A stretch of DNA of 36,882 nt, taken from Alkalimonas sp. (lineage in GTDB: Bacteria > Pseudomonadota > Gammaproteobacteria > Enterobacterales > Alteromonadaceae). The notes under the pieces were generated by a model. That model was not told the origin of the DNA and searched no databases. It saw nothing but the letters and a program-made list of their open reading frames with translations. Positions 25,739-35,894 of the stretch are shown here, one piece after another. The stretch is taken from positions 1 through 36,882 of the forward strand of contig JAFIFR010000007.1 of the NCBI GenBank assembly GCA_020831935.1. The letters run 5' to 3'. Within the stretch, counting starts at the first letter, position 1; each line of letters opens with the position of its first letter. A program made the position numbers and the translations under genes.

Positions 25739-26743
25739 ATGGGCTCCAAGGCAAGACATGAGCAAAATGAACGCAGCAATGATGATTTGAACGAAGACTT
25801 GTCTCTGATCGACGAGGCGGAAGACGCGGATGAGCCGGATGCCGCTGCCTTAGCTGATGACAATGATACCGAAAGTGATGATGTCTTTGCCCGGGATGAC
25901 AGCTACCGTGCATTGGATGCGACTCAAATGTATTTGGGCGAAATCGGTTTTTCGCCTTTGCTGACGGCAGAAGAGGAAGTTTACTTTTCCCGTCTGGCCC
26001 TCAAAGGCGATGAAGCTGCCCGCAAACGCATGATTGAAAGCAACTTACGTTTGGTGGTTAAAATTGCCCGTCGTTACATCAATCGGGGTCTGGCCTTGCT
26101 GGATTTGATTGAGGAAGGCAATCTGGGCTTGATTCGCGCGGTAGAGAAGTTTGATCCAGAGCGTGGCTTTCGCTTTTCGACCTATGCCACCTGGTGGATC
26201 CGTCAAACCATTGAACGGGCCATCATGAATCAGACCCGTACCATCCGTCTGCCCATTCATGTGGTGAAAGAACTCAACATTTACCTGCGTGCTGCCCGCG
26301 AGTTGTCGCAAAAACTGGATCATGAGCCCACCGCTGAAGAAATCGCCACAGCACTGGATAAGCCGGTGGAAGAAGTGAGCAAGATGCTTAAACTGAACGA
26401 GCGCATTACCTCGGTCGATGGTTTGGCAGCGGGCTCCTCCGACAAGCAACTGTTGGATGTCATTGCCGATGACAAAGAGCTGGGCCCGGAAATGGAGCTG
26501 CAGGACCAGGACATCAAGCAACATCTGGTGCAGTGGTTGGATGAACTGAATCCCAAACAACGCGAAGTGCTGGCCCGACGTTTTGGCTTGCTTGGTTACG
26601 AGCCCTCGACCCTGGAAGATGTTGGCCATGAAATCGGTTTAACCCGGGAGCGGGTGCGGCAAATTCAGGTGGAAGCCTTGCGGCGGTTGAAAGAAATCGT
26701 CACCCATCAGGGGCTCAATATCGAAACTTTGTTTCAGGATTGA
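25739..26743 (+). CDS. rpoS: Stationary-phase sigma factor RpoS
   Basis: A 334-residue group 2 sigma-70 factor. The N-terminus is acidic. Region 1.2 carries [22 protein letters not shown]. Region 2 carries [66 protein letters not shown]. Region 3 and region 4 follow, with [21 protein letters not shown] as the -35-binding helix-turn-helix. [13 protein letters not shown] is typical of RpoS. The start chosen is ATG 25739 ([11 protein letters not shown]), with GGGAGAAGG just upstream, rather than 25724. It controls the general stress response. The gene ends before a bidirectional terminator. Confidence 0.96.
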   Translation: MGSKARHEQNERSNDDLNEDLSLIDEAEDADEPDAAALADDNDTESDDVFARDDSYRALDATQMYLGEIGFSPLLTAEEEVYFSRLALKGDEAARKRMIESNLRLVVKIARRYINRGLALLDLIEEGNLGLIRAVEKFDPERGFRFSTYATWWIRQTIERAIMNQTRTIRLPIHVVKELNIYLRAARELSQKLDHEPTAEEIATALDKPVEEVSKMLKLNERITSVDGLAAGSSDKQLLDVIADDKELGPEMELQDQDIKQHLVQWLDELNPKQREVLARRFGLLGYEPSTLEDVGHEIGLTRERVRQIQVEALRRLKEIVTHQGLNIETLFQD

Positions 26744-26771
26744 TGGCCCGGTAGTGATGCCCTTCTGCCAC

Positions 26772-26803
26772 AAACAAAAAGCGCCGTCTGGCGCTTTTTG
26801 TTT
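26772..26803. terminator. Bidirectional terminator between rpoS and mutS
   Basis: AAACAAAAAGCGCC and GGCGCTTTTTGTTT form a perfect 14-bp stem with the loop GTCT. It has T runs on both strands, so it serves both convergent genes. Its right end overlaps the mutS stop codon. Confidence 0.9.
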
Positions 26804-29378
26804 AGTCTGTTAGCTGACCTTTCAGCTGGTACAGCAAGTCAAGCGCCTGGCGTGCACTGAGTTCATCCGGATTGATGCCACGCAACTGTTGCACGATTGG
26901 GTGCTCCGGGGCTAACAGCTCAAGTTGGGATGCGCTGGCTGGGCCAGTGTTCAGAGAGCGGGCCGGTTCGGCTTGCTCCAGTTGCAGCAATTTGCGTCTG
27001 GCTTGCTGGATCACCACCTTGGGGACGCCTGCCAATTGCGCGACCTGCAAACCAAAGCTTTTGCTGGCGGCGCCAGGGTGCACATGGTGCATAAAAGCGA
27101 TGCTGTCGCCGTGCTCAACTGCATCAAAATGCACATTGGCCAGGCCGTCCAGCTCATCGGCCAGTTGGGTCAGCTCAAAGTAATGGGTAGCGAATAAGGT
27201 CATGGCCTTTAGCTGCCGGGCCAGGTAGTCGGCACAGGCCCAGGCCAGAGAGAGGCCATCGTAGGTGCTGGTGCCGCGACCAATTTCATCCATCAGCACC
27301 AGGCTGTTGGGGGTGGCATGGTGCAAGATGGTGGCTGTTTCGGTCATTTCCACCATAAAGGTTGAACGACCAGAGGCCAGATCGTCCGAGGCACCGACCC
27401 GGGTAAAGATCCGATCAATCGGGCCGATGATGGCTCGCTCTGCCGGCACATAGCAGCCGATGGCGGCCATCAGCACAATCAGTGCGGTCTGGCGCATATA
27501 GGTCGATTTACCGCCCATATTGGGGCCGGTCACCAGCAGCATGCGCTGCGCCGGCGAGAGCTCCAGCGGGTTGGCAATAAAAGGTTCATTCAGCACCTGC
27601 TCCACCACCGGGTGCCGTCCCTGTTCAATTTGAATACCGATGGCATTCTGCAGCTCGGGCCTCTGGTAATTCAGCGCATCGGCCCGTTCGGCGAAGTTGC
27701 TTAACACATCCAATTGCGACAAGGCGGCTGCCAGTTGCTGCAGAGCTTCGAGTTGTGGCAGGATATGATCGAACAGGGCGTTGTACAGCTGCTTTTCCAG
27801 TGCCAGCGCCTTGCTTTGACTGCCGAGTACCTTGTCTTCGTACTCTTTTAACTCTGGAATAATAAAACGCTCGTTGTTCTTCAGTGTTTGGCGTCGAATG
27901 TAGTCGGCCGGAACCTTGTGATCCGAGCCGCGGCCAATCTCAATGTAGTAGCCATGCACCTTGTTAAAACCAACTTTGAGCGAGCTGATGCCGGTGCGCT
28001 CTTTTTCCCGGGTCTCCAGTTGCTGCAAATAGTCGGTGGCGCCGGTAGCCAGCGCCCGCCAGTGGTCCAGCTCGTCGTGGTAACCTGATGCTATCACGCC
28101 GCCGTCGCGGATCAGCACCGGCGGCTGCTCGACAATGGCTTGTTCCAGCAGAGCGCAAAGCTCAGGCAAAGGCTGTACTTGCTGGTACAGTTCGGTGAGC
28201 AAAGCACAGTGCCAGCTGCTCGCCAGTGGCTGCAGACTTGGCAGTTGCTGCAGAGCCTGACGCAAGCGGGCAAAGTCGCGCGGACGGGCCGAGCGCAGTG
28301 CCAACCGGGCAATCACCCGCTCGATATCGCCAATCTGCTTAAGCTGAAGCTGCAGCTCCGGGTAACTGTCGCTTAGCTCGCTAACGGCCTGTAGTCGCTG
28401 CTCAATGCGTTGATGTTGCCGAAGTGGTGCCTGGATCCAGCGCTGCAATAAGCGGGAACCCATCGCGGTTTGGGTCTGATCCAACACATCCAACAGGGTA
28501 TGTTCCCGACCACCGGCCAGATTTTGCGTCAGCTCCAGATTACGACGGGTAGCGGCATCCAGCACAATGTAATCATCGCTTTGCTCTTTGGCGATGGCTC
28601 GAAGATGCGGCAACTGGCTGCGCTGGGTGTCTTTGACGTACTGCATCAAACAGCCCGCCGCCATTAGGCCAACCGGGGCATCCTCCACCCCAAAGCTCAG
28701 TAAATCCTTGGTACCAAACTGCTGGCACAATAAACGGCGGGCGGTTTCTATTTCAAACTCCCAGGCCGGACGGCGACGGTTACTGCAGCGAACCGGCAGC
28801 AGCTGTTGTGCTAACAGTTCCTCGCTGTACAACAGCTCGGCCGGTTGCAGTCGCTGCAGCAAGGCCTGCACATCGCTGTCGTTGTCTAGCTGCTGCAGCA
28901 AAAAGCGGCCACTGGCTAAATCCAGCCAGGCCACACCAAACTGATTTTTGTGCTGCACCAGGCAGGCTAGCAGGGTATCGCGCCGCTCTTGCATCAGTGC
29001 TTCATCGGTGACGGTGCCTGGGGTCACAATGCGTACAACCTGACGCTCAACCGGTCCTTTGCTGGTGGCCGGATCGCCAATCTGCTCGCAGATGGCAACC
29101 GACTCGCCCAGCTGTACCAGCCGGGCCAGGTAGGACTCAACGGCATGGTAGGGCACACCAGCCATCGGGATCGGTTGACCACCACTTTGACCGCGTTTGG
29201 TCAGCGAGATATCCAGCAAGCGGGCTGCTTTTTTCGCATCGTCGTAAAACAGCTCATAAAAATCACCCATACGGTAGAACAGCAGAATGTCCGGGTGCTG
29301 GGCTTTTAAGCCCAGATACTGTTGCATCATCGGAGTGTGGGCACTGGCAGCTTGCCCCAAAGTGGTGGTGGACGGCAT
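26802..29378 (-). CDS. mutS: DNA mismatch repair protein MutS
   Basis: An 858-residue mismatch-recognition ATPase. The N-terminal domain has the mismatch-wedge motif in [15 protein letters not shown] (Phe and Glu of F-x-E). The clamp and lever domains lie in the middle. The ATPase has Walker [19 protein letters not shown] and Walker [19 protein letters not shown], then ATHYFEL. The length is normal. The only recognisable ribosome site (AAGGAA) lies about 15 bases before the ATG. It is convergent with rpoS and divergent from pncC with 33 bases between starts, so the two promoters must overlap neighbouring coding sequence. Confidence 0.97.
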   Translation of the reverse strand: MPSTTTLGQAASAHTPMMQQYLGLKAQHPDILLFYRMGDFYELFYDDAKKAARLLDISLTKRGQSGGQPIPMAGVPYHAVESYLARLVQLGESVAICEQIGDPATSKGPVERQVVRIVTPGTVTDEALMQERRDTLLACLVQHKNQFGVAWLDLASGRFLLQQLDNDSDVQALLQRLQPAELLYSEELLAQQLLPVRCSNRRRPAWEFEIETARRLLCQQFGTKDLLSFGVEDAPVGLMAAGCLMQYVKDTQRSQLPHLRAIAKEQSDDYIVLDAATRRNLELTQNLAGGREHTLLDVLDQTQTAMGSRLLQRWIQAPLRQHQRIEQRLQAVSELSDSYPELQLQLKQIGDIERVIARLALRSARPRDFARLRQALQQLPSLQPLASSWHCALLTELYQQVQPLPELCALLEQAIVEQPPVLIRDGGVIASGYHDELDHWRALATGATDYLQQLETREKERTGISSLKVGFNKVHGYYIEIGRGSDHKVPADYIRRQTLKNNERFIIPELKEYEDKVLGSQSKALALEKQLYNALFDHILPQLEALQQLAAALSQLDVLSNFAERADALNYQRPELQNAIGIQIEQGRHPVVEQVLNEPFIANPLELSPAQRMLLVTGPNMGGKSTYMRQTALIVLMAAIGCYVPAERAIIGPIDRIFTRVGASDDLASGRSTFMVEMTETATILHHATPNSLVLMDEIGRGTSTYDGLSLAWACADYLARQLKAMTLFATHYFELTQLADELDGLANVHFDAVEHGDSIAFMHHVHPGAASKSFGLQVAQLAGVPKVVIQQARRKLLQLEQAEPARSLNTGPASASQLELLAPEHPIVQQLRGINPDELSARQALDLLYQLKGQLTD

Positions 29379-29411
29379 AATAGCGTTACATTCCTTGCAT
29401 CTGGATCACTG

Positions 29412-29912
29412 ATGAACAAAGTCACCGACACCTTGCAACTGGCACAGACGCTGGGCCAGTTATTAAAAGCGCAAAAGCGGATGGTGACGGCGGCGGAATC
29501 CTGTACCGGCGGTGGCTTGGCTTACAGCCTGACCGCTGTGGCCGGTAGCTCTGCGTATCTGGACCGCAGTTTTGTCACCTATAGTAACAAATCCAAACAG
29601 CAATTATTAGCGGTGGATGCGCAAACCCTGCAGCAGCATGGTGCTGTTAGCCTGCAAACGGTGCAGGAAATGGCGGCAGGTGCCGCCAAAGCAGCAGATG
29701 CAGATTTGGCGATTGCGATTTCCGGTATCGCCGGGCCTGATGGCGGCTCCGAGCACAAGCCGGTAGGCACGGTGTGTTTTGCCTTTTGGCTGGATGGCAT
29801 CTGCACCAGCAATCAGCAACACTTTGCCGGCGACCGGACGCAGATTCGCCAGCAAGCCATCGATTTCGCGCTGCAACAAAGCATCCGGCTGTTGACAGTG
29901 GCTTTAAACTAA
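29412..29912 (+). CDS. pncC: CinA C-terminal domain protein, nicotinamide-nucleotide amidase
   Basis: A 166-residue protein corresponding to the stand-alone C-terminal CinA domain that deamidates NMN to nicotinate mononucleotide. The catalytic serine lies in AAESCTGGGLAY, followed by GSSAYLDRSFVTYSN and ISGIAGPDGGSEHKPVGTVCFA. The ORF track begins at 29322 inside the mutS antisense region. ATG 29412 gives the family N-terminus. The last 20 bases contain the -35 of the recA promoter. pncC upstream of recA is a common gammaproteobacterial order. Confidence 0.94.
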   Translation: MNKVTDTLQLAQTLGQLLKAQKRMVTAAESCTGGGLAYSLTAVAGSSAYLDRSFVTYSNKSKQQLLAVDAQTLQQHGAVSLQTVQEMAAGAAKAADADLAIAISGIAGPDGGSEHKPVGTVCFAFWLDGICTSNQQHFAGDRTQIRQQAIDFALQQSIRLLTVALN

Positions 29913-29920
29913 ACTACTGT
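29892..29920 (+). promoter_or_regulatory. recA promoter
   Basis: TTGACA (29892-29897) is a consensus -35, followed after exactly 17 bases by TACTGT (29915-29920) as -10. The -35 lies in the last codons of pncC. The -10 overlaps the left half of the LexA box, so repressor binding would block polymerase directly. Confidence 0.7.
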
Positions 29921-29934
29921 ATGCTCATACAGCA
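29915..29934 (+). promoter_or_regulatory. LexA (SOS) box of recA
   Basis: TACTGTATGCTCATACAGCA contains a perfect CTGT-N8-ACAG core, the gammaproteobacterial SOS operator. It lies 33 bases before the recA ATG and overlaps the -10 element. Confidence 0.93.
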
Positions 29935-29966
29935 TTCAGCCCAATCCAATTTTTCGGGAGTCATCA

Positions 29967-31013
29967 ATGGACGACAATAAACAAAAAGCGCTGGCCGCCG
30001 CCTTAGGCCAAATTGAACGTCAGTTCGGTAAAGGCTCGATCATGCGGCTGGGCGACAGCACAGCGCTGGATATTGCCTCTGTTTCAACCGGCTCATTAGG
30101 GTTGGACATTGCACTGGGCATTGGCGGCTTGCCATATGGTCGTATTGTGGAGATCTACGGGCCTGAATCCTCCGGTAAAACCACGCTCACCTTGCAGGTG
30201 ATTGCCGAAGCGCAGCGCGCCGGTAAAACCTGTGCCTTTATCGATGCTGAGCATGCGCTGGACCCAGTGTATGCCGCTAAGCTGGGGGTCAATGTCGATG
30301 ATTTGCTGGTGTCGCAGCCAGATACCGGTGAGCAGGCGCTGGAAATTTGCGATATGTTGGTACGTTCAGCCGCGGTCGATGTGGTCATTGTCGACTCGGT
30401 CGCCGCCTTAACACCGAAAGCGGAAATTGAAGGCGATATGGGCGATAGCCACATGGGTCTGCAGGCACGTCTGATGTCGCAAGCCTTGCGTAAGTTGACT
30501 GCTAATATCAAGCGCTCCAATACGCTGTGCATTTTTATCAACCAAATCCGAATGAAGATTGGCGTGATGTTCGGCAACCCGGAAACTACCACCGGTGGTA
30601 ATGCACTGAAGTTCTATGCTTCGGTGCGATTGGATATCCGCCGCATCGGTTCGGTGAAAGATGGCGATGAAATCATCGGCAACGAAACCCGGGTCAAAGT
30701 GGTGAAAAACAAAGTAGCGCCGCCGTTTAAGCAAGCGGAGTTTATCATCACCTACGGCCAGGGCATCAACAAGCAGGGCGAGCTGCTGGATCTGGGCGTG
30801 CAGGAAAAACTGGTCGATAAATCCGGTGCCTGGTATGCCTACCAGGGCAATAAAGTTGGCCAGGGCAAAGCCAATGCGATGAAGTTTCTACTGGACAATC
30901 CGTCCATCGCTAATGAAATTGAAACCGAACTGCGCAACCGTTTACTGCTTAAGCCTGAAGCCTTGAAGCAAGCTGGTGCGGATGCAGCTGAGAGCCTGAC
31001 TGCCGACGACTAG
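29967..31013 (+). CDS. recA: RecA recombinase
   Basis: A 348-residue strand-exchange ATPase and LexA co-protease. Walker A is [48 protein letters not shown] and [30 protein letters not shown] (with DNA-binding loops L1 and L2) are conserved blocks. GGGAG precedes the ATG. It is under LexA control. It is terminated directly after the gene, and recX is not downstream. Confidence 0.98.
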   Translation: MDDNKQKALAAALGQIERQFGKGSIMRLGDSTALDIASVSTGSLGLDIALGIGGLPYGRIVEIYGPESSGKTTLTLQVIAEAQRAGKTCAFIDAEHALDPVYAAKLGVNVDDLLVSQPDTGEQALEICDMLVRSAAVDVVIVDSVAALTPKAEIEGDMGDSHMGLQARLMSQALRKLTANIKRSNTLCIFINQIRMKIGVMFGNPETTTGGNALKFYASVRLDIRRIGSVKDGDEIIGNETRVKVVKNKVAPPFKQAEFIITYGQGINKQGELLDLGVQEKLVDKSGAWYAYQGNKVGQGKANAMKFLLDNPSIANEIETELRNRLLLKPEALKQAGADAAESLTADD

Positions 31014-31044
31014 CTGCGTCGCGCGTTGAAACTATCCCCCTTCC

Positions 31045-31069
31045 AGCCAGCCTTGTTGCTGGCTTTTTT
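31045..31069 (+). terminator. Rho-independent terminator after recA
   Basis: AGCCAGC and GCTGGCT form a 7-bp stem with a 6-base loop followed by TTTTT. It begins 32 bases after the recA stop. Confidence 0.85.
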
Positions 31070-31105
31070 GTGTGTTTGAGCCAGAGGATAGCTTATTTGA
31101 CCTGT

Positions 31106-31129
31106 AGACGTCTATACGTTTAGAAGTTG
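31106..31129 (+). promoter_or_regulatory. Tandem MetJ operator (met boxes) upstream of metA
   Basis: Three adjacent 8-base units read AGACGTCT (perfect consensus), ATACGTTT and AGAAGTTG. A weaker unit, TGACCTGT, lies directly before them. MetJ with S-adenosylmethionine binds such tandem boxes cooperatively to repress methionine genes. The operator ends 59 bases before the metA ATG. TTGACC at 31097 may be the -35, but no clear -10 was found. MetJ itself is not in the window. Confidence 0.8.
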
Positions 31130-31188
31130 ACTTTTTGCCGTCTTTTGCGCACACTGCCTGTTATGTTCAATTGGGCGATGGAAGCGTT

Positions 31189-32112
31189 ATGCCTATCAAA
31201 GTTGTCGATCAGTTGCCGGCTATTGGGGCCTTGTCGGCTGAAAATGTCTTTGTGATGACGGAAAGCCGGGCGGCCAGCCAAGATATCCGGCCGCAGCGCA
31301 TTGCCATCTTAAACCTGATGCCCAATAAAATAACCACTGAGATCCAGTTGCTGCGACTGTTGGCCAACTCACCATTGCAGGTGGATGTGGAATTGCTCAG
31401 GTTGGATGACCATGTCAGCAAGCATACGCCGGAAAGTCATTTGAACTGCTTTTACCGCTATTTCTCGCAGGTTGCAGAGCAAAAATACGATGGGCTTATT
31501 ATTACCGGCGCGCCTCTTGGGCTGGTGGACTATGAAGATGTGACCTATTGGGATCAGCTGGAAGGGATCCTGAGCTGGGCCGACAGCCATGTCACTTCCA
31601 CCTTGTTTTTGTGCTGGGCTGCCCATGCGGCTTTGTACCATTATTATGGCTTGCAGCGTGAGATCCGTGGCGAGAAGCTATCCGGTGTCTATAACCAGCA
31701 GCTGGTGCAGCCTCTGTGCCCGCTGGTGCGCGGTTTTGACGACGAATTTAAAGTACCGCATTCGCGCTATGCCCAGGTGCCCAAGCAACGCTTTGCTCAG
31801 CACGATGACTTGCATATTCTGGCCGAGTCCGATGTCACCGGCCCCTATTTGCTGCAAAACAGCAGTGGCAGCCGGGTCTTTGTCACCGGTCACCCGGAGT
31901 ACGATGTCAATACGCTGGCCGATGAGTATCGGCGTGATCTGGCCGCTGGACAAAATCCACGGGTGCCTGAGCACTACTTTCCAGGCGATGATCCAGCGCA
32001 GCCACCCCTTAAGCTTTGGCAAAGCCATGCCTTTTTGTTATTCAGCAACTGGTTGAACTATTATGTCTATCAGGCCACACCCTTTGATTTGGGTGCCATT
32101 GGCCGGAAGTGA
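31189..32112 (+). CDS. metA: Homoserine O-succinyltransferase MetA
   Basis: A 307-residue enzyme catalysing the first committed step of methionine synthesis. From ATG 31189 (MPIKVVDQLPA, GGAAG upstream), residue numbers match E. coli MetA: catalytic C142 in LFLCWAAHAAL, and H235 and E237 in VTGHPEYD. G111 in ITGAPLG is the residue associated with succinyl-CoA rather than acetyl-CoA use, so succinylation is predicted. The ORF track's 31135 start adds 18 unrelated residues. It is the first gene of an operon with the two metH genes and lies behind MetJ boxes. Confidence 0.95.
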   Translation: MPIKVVDQLPAIGALSAENVFVMTESRAASQDIRPQRIAILNLMPNKITTEIQLLRLLANSPLQVDVELLRLDDHVSKHTPESHLNCFYRYFSQVAEQKYDGLIITGAPLGLVDYEDVTYWDQLEGILSWADSHVTSTLFLCWAAHAALYHYYGLQREIRGEKLSGVYNQQLVQPLCPLVRGFDDEFKVPHSRYAQVPKQRFAQHDDLHILAESDVTGPYLLQNSSGSRVFVTGHPEYDVNTLADEYRRDLAAGQNPRVPEHYFPGDDPAQPPLKLWQSHAFLLFSNWLNYYVYQATPFDLGAIGRK

Positions 32113-32118
32113 GGTATC

Positions 32119-33186
32119 ATGAGTAAGGCTCGATTAACCCCGGCGCAACTAAGCGAAGCCCTGTCGCAACGCATTTTGATTCTGGATGGTGCCATGGGCA
32201 CCATGATCCAGGCGCACCAGTTGCAAGAAGCCGATTACCGCGGCAGTGAGTTCGCCGACTGGCCAACGGATTTAAAAGGCAACAATGATCTGCTGGTACT
32301 GACTCAACCAGACATCATTCGCGCTATCCACCGACAGTATCTGCTGGCTGGGGCCGATATTGTCGAAACCAACAGCTTTAATGCCACCACCATCGCCATG
32401 GCCGACTACCAGATGGAAGGCCTGTCGGCCCGCACCAATCGCGAGGCAGCCCGATTGGCGCGTGAAGCCTGTGATGAAATCACGGCCCAGACACCGGAGC
32501 GGCCACGCTATGTCGCAGGGGTGCTGGGACCAACCAATCGCACCGCCTCGATTTCACCCGATGTCAATGACCCAGGCTTTCGCAATGTCAGTTTCGACGA
32601 CTTGGTGCTGGCGTACAAAGAGTCGACCCATGCCCTTATTGAAGGGGGAGCCGACATCATTATGCTGGAAACCATTTTTGATACCTTAAATGCCAAAGCC
32701 GCGGCTTTTGCCGTGTTGGAGGTGTTTGATGAGCTTGGCTTTGAGTTGCCGGTGATGATTTCCGGCACCATCACCGATGCCTCCGGCCGAACCTTGTCGG
32801 GTCAGACCACCGAAGCCTTTTACCACTCACTGGCGCATGTCAAACCAGTCAGCTTTGGGCTGAATTGCGCACTGGGGCCTGATTTGTTGCGTCCTTATGT
32901 CGAGGCGCTTTCCACCGTGTCGGAAGCCTATGTCTCGGTGCACCCCAATGCCGGCTTGCCGAATGAGTTTGGCGAGTACGATCTCGGGGCCGACGAGATG
33001 GCAGCAGAGATTGCCGATTGGGCCCGGCAAGGCTTCGTCAACATCGTCGGTGGTTGCTGCGGCACCACGCCTGAGCACATTGCCACCATCGCTGCGGCGG
33101 TGGCTGGCGTCACGCCTCGTCAACCTAAGGCGGTTCGTCATCAGTTTCATCTGGCTGGACTGGAAGCTTTTTCACCGGAGTGGTAA
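32119..33186 (+). CDS. metH: Methionine synthase, homocysteine-binding module as a separate protein (MetH N-terminal part)
   Basis: A 355-residue homocysteine S-methyltransferase domain equal to the first module of cobalamin-dependent MetH. It begins [11 protein letters not shown]. The three zinc cysteines are present: C250 in GLNCALGPD, and C313 and C314 in [24 protein letters not shown]-like [14 protein letters not shown] is also there. It stops at [12 protein letters not shown], exactly where the interdomain linker of full-length MetH lies. GAGGT precedes the ATG, and it starts six bases after metA. The stop TAA overlaps the ATG of the next gene (TAATG). The protein must work with the downstream gene product to methylate homocysteine. 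Confidence 0.92.
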   Translation: MSKARLTPAQLSEALSQRILILDGAMGTMIQAHQLQEADYRGSEFADWPTDLKGNNDLLVLTQPDIIRAIHRQYLLAGADIVETNSFNATTIAMADYQMEGLSARTNREAARLAREACDEITAQTPERPRYVAGVLGPTNRTASISPDVNDPGFRNVSFDDLVLAYKESTHALIEGGADIIMLETIFDTLNAKAAAFAVLEVFDELGFELPVMISGTITDASGRTLSGQTTEAFYHSLAHVKPVSFGLNCALGPDLLRPYVEALSTVSEAYVSVHPNAGLPNEFGEYDLGADEMAAEIADWARQGFVNIVGGCCGTTPEHIATIAAAVAGVTPRQPKAVRHQFHLAGLEAFSPEW

Positions 33187-35810
33187 TGCAACAACAAGCA
33201 CGATTTATCAATGTGGGCGAGCGCACCAATGTCACCGGCTCGGCACGTTTTAAAAAGCTGATTTTAAACGGCGACTACGAGACTGCGCTCGAAGTGGCAA
33301 AGCAGCAGGTCGAAAACGGCGCTCAGATTATCGACATCAACATGGATGAAGCCATGCTCGACAGCAAGGCTGCCATGGTGCGGTATCTGAATTTGTTGGC
33401 CGGTGAGCCCGATATTGCCCGGGTCCCCATTATGGTCGACTCCTCCAAGTGGGAGGTGATCGAAGCCGCCCTCAAATGCATTCAGGGCAAGGCCATCGTC
33501 AATTCCATTTCATTAAAAGAAGGCGAAGCGCCATTTTTAGAGCAGGCCCGCCGCATTCGACGCTATGGTGCTGCCGCTGTGGTGATGGCCTTTGATGAAG
33601 TGGGGCAGGCCGATACCCAGGCGCGCAAAGTGGAAATTTGCCAACGTGCATACCGTTTGTTGGTCAATGAGGTTGGCTTTCCACCGGAAGACATCATCTT
33701 TGATCCCAATATTTTTGCCGTGGCGACCGGTATCGAAGAGCACAACAACTACGCGGTCGACTTTATTGAAGCCTGCCGTGACATCAAACGCCTGTGCCCT
33801 TACGCCAAAATTTCCGGCGGCGTGTCGAACATTTCCTTTTCGTTCCGAGGCAATGACCCGGTGCGTGAGGCGATGCACTCGGTATTTTTGTACCATGCCA
33901 TCGCCGCCGGTATGGATATGGGCATCGTGAATGCTGGTCAGTTGGCCGTGTACGACGATATCCCACAGTTGCTGCGCGAGCGGGTCGAGGATGTGATCTT
34001 AAACCGGCGTGAGGACGCTACCGAACGCTTGCTAGAGATAGCGCCGGAGTTTAAAGGCGATGGCAGCGTGGCGGAAAAGCAAGACGATGCCTGGCGCAGT
34101 CTGCCGGTGACCAAGCGGCTGGAACACGCCTTGGTCAAAGGCATTACCGATTACATTGAGCAGGATACTGAAGAAGCCCGTCAGCAGGCCGAAAAGCCAC
34201 TGCACGTGATTGAAGGCCCCTTGATGGATGGCATGAATGTGGTGGGTGATCTCTTTGGTGAAGGCAAGATGTTCTTGCCGCAAGTGGTCAAATCGGCCCG
34301 GGTCATGAAAAAAGCCGTCGCTTATCTGCAGCCCTACATCGAGCAGGAAAAATCCGGTGGCAGTGCTCAGGGCAAAATTTTGCTGGCGACCGTCAAAGGC
34401 GATGTGCACGACATTGGTAAAAACATTGTTGGCGTGGTGCTGCAGTGCAACAACTTCGAAGTCATTGACCTGGGTGTAATGGTGCCTTGTGCCAAGTTGC
34501 TGCAGGTGGCCAAAGACGAGAATGTCGATGTGATTGGCTTGTCCGGATTAATCACCCCATCATTGGATGAAATGGTGCATGTGGCAAAAGAAATGCAGCG
34601 TCTAGGCTTTGAACTACCGCTGCTGATTGGCGGCGCCACCACCTCCAAGGTGCACACTGCGGTGAAAATAGAACCGCACTACCCGCATGGTGTGGTCTAT
34701 GTACCCAATGCCTCGCGCAGTGTCTCTGTGGTGCAATCGCTGATCAGTAAAATTGGCAAAGCCGACTATCTGGCCCGCATTCAATCCGAGTATCAAACGG
34801 TGCGTGAGCAGCATCAGCGCAGCCGCCCCGGTCAACGCATGCTGAGCCTGGAGCAGGCCCGAGCCAATAAATTTTCGCTGGACTTGAGCAAAGTGGCCGC
34901 GGCGCCGAAAAAGCCTGGGGTGCATCTGTGGCAGGATGTCGACTTACAGCCATTGCGTGATTACATTGACTGGACTCCCTTTTTCATGACCTGGCAGTTG
35001 TCGGGCAAGTACCCGCAAATTCTGAATCATGCCGAAGTAGGCATGGAAGCGCGGAAACTTTTTGCCGATGCCAACGCCATGCTGGATACCATGATTGCTG
35101 AAAAGCGCATTCAGGGCAAAGCGGTGTTCGGGCTCTTCCCGGCCAACAGCGAGGGCGATGACATTGTGGTCTACACCGATGAAAGCCGCACCGTTGAGCG
35201 TTGCCGTTTGCACCAGCTGCGTCAGCAATTGCAGCTGCGCAATAACATTCCCAACAGCTGTCTGAGTGATTTTATTGCGCCGGTAGGCAGTGGTGTGGCT
35301 GATTATGTGGGTGCCTTTGCCGTCAGTACGGGTTTTGGTGCCGACGAGTTCGCTGCCGAATTTGCTGCAGCGCACGATGATTACAACAGCATTTTAGTCA
35401 AAGCTCTGGCCGACCGGCTGGCAGAAGCGCTGGCCGAATACCTGCACCTGTGCATTCGTCGTGATTACTGGGGCTATGCCGCCGATGAAAACCTGGATAA
35501 CGACCAGCTGATTCGTGAGCTCTATCAGGGGATCCGGCCTGCACCCGGTTACCCGGCTTGTCCTGAGCATACTGAGAAAGGCACCCTGTGGCAGTTACTG
35601 GATGTGGAAGCGCAAACCGGCATGCAGCTGACGGAAAGCTTCGCGATGTGGCCTGGTGCCGCAGTCAGTGGCTGGTATCTGGCGCATCCAGACAGCAAAT
35701 ACTTTGCCGTCAGTAAAATTGGCCGCGATCAGCTGGCGGATTATGCTGCCCGTAAAGGCTGGTCTGAGCAAGAAGCGGAAAGCTGGCTTGCGCCCAATCT
35801 GAATGATTAG
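33186..35810 (+). CDS. metH: Methionine synthase, folate-, cobalamin- and SAM-activation modules (MetH C-terminal part)
   Basis: An 874-residue protein equal to modules 2-4 of MetH. It has a pterin-binding barrel ([28 protein letters not shown]), a cobalamin cap ([25 protein letters not shown]), a B12 domain with the cobalt-ligand histidine in GDVHDIGKN (about residue 405), and a reactivation domain with [12 protein letters not shown] for SAM. Together with the upstream gene it gives about 1229 residues, the length of one-piece MetH. ATG 33186 overlaps the preceding stop and has GGAG five bases upstream. GTG 33180 is possible. No internal damage is seen, so I read this as gene fission rather than decay. 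Confidence 0.93.
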   Translation: MQQQARFINVGERTNVTGSARFKKLILNGDYETALEVAKQQVENGAQIIDINMDEAMLDSKAAMVRYLNLLAGEPDIARVPIMVDSSKWEVIEAALKCIQGKAIVNSISLKEGEAPFLEQARRIRRYGAAAVVMAFDEVGQADTQARKVEICQRAYRLLVNEVGFPPEDIIFDPNIFAVATGIEEHNNYAVDFIEACRDIKRLCPYAKISGGVSNISFSFRGNDPVREAMHSVFLYHAIAAGMDMGIVNAGQLAVYDDIPQLLRERVEDVILNRREDATERLLEIAPEFKGDGSVAEKQDDAWRSLPVTKRLEHALVKGITDYIEQDTEEARQQAEKPLHVIEGPLMDGMNVVGDLFGEGKMFLPQVVKSARVMKKAVAYLQPYIEQEKSGGSAQGKILLATVKGDVHDIGKNIVGVVLQCNNFEVIDLGVMVPCAKLLQVAKDENVDVIGLSGLITPSLDEMVHVAKEMQRLGFELPLLIGGATTSKVHTAVKIEPHYPHGVVYVPNASRSVSVVQSLISKIGKADYLARIQSEYQTVREQHQRSRPGQRMLSLEQARANKFSLDLSKVAAAPKKPGVHLWQDVDLQPLRDYIDWTPFFMTWQLSGKYPQILNHAEVGMEARKLFADANAMLDTMIAEKRIQGKAVFGLFPANSEGDDIVVYTDESRTVERCRLHQLRQQLQLRNNIPNSCLSDFIAPVGSGVADYVGAFAVSTGFGADEFAAEFAAAHDDYNSILVKALADRLAEALAEYLHLCIRRDYWGYAADENLDNDQLIRELYQGIRPAPGYPACPEHTEKGTLWQLLDVEAQTGMQLTESFAMWPGAAVSGWYLAHPDSKYFAVSKIGRDQLADYAARKGWSEQEAESWLAPNLND

Positions 35811-35894
35811 GGCGTGTTGACCTTTGCTGTTTGTTTTTGCAGCTGCTTGGCTGGTATTTGTACAAGGCAAAGGTTGTAAGGCCAACACGCCCTA
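35808..35894. repeat. 87-bp inverted-repeat element between convergent genes
   Basis: The outer arms TAGGGCGTGTTG (35808-35819) and CAACACGCCCTA (35883-35894) are perfect 12-base inverted repeats. After an 8-base bulge on the right, ACCTTTGC and GCAAAGGT extend the stem by eight more pairs. The centre holds GCAGCTGC and TTGTACAA palindromes and a T-rich stretch. Each end supplies a stop codon: TAG for metH on the plus strand and TAG for the binding protein on the minus strand. It could be a bidirectional terminator or a MITE/REP-like remnant. No transposase is present. Confidence 0.7.

Noticed and set aside
33170-33195. Frameshift or sequencing error as the cause of the split metH
   Set aside because: The first frame ends at the natural linker, the second begins with ATG after a GGAG site, and no domain residues are lost. 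A random error would be unlikely to fall there. Reads should still be checked.
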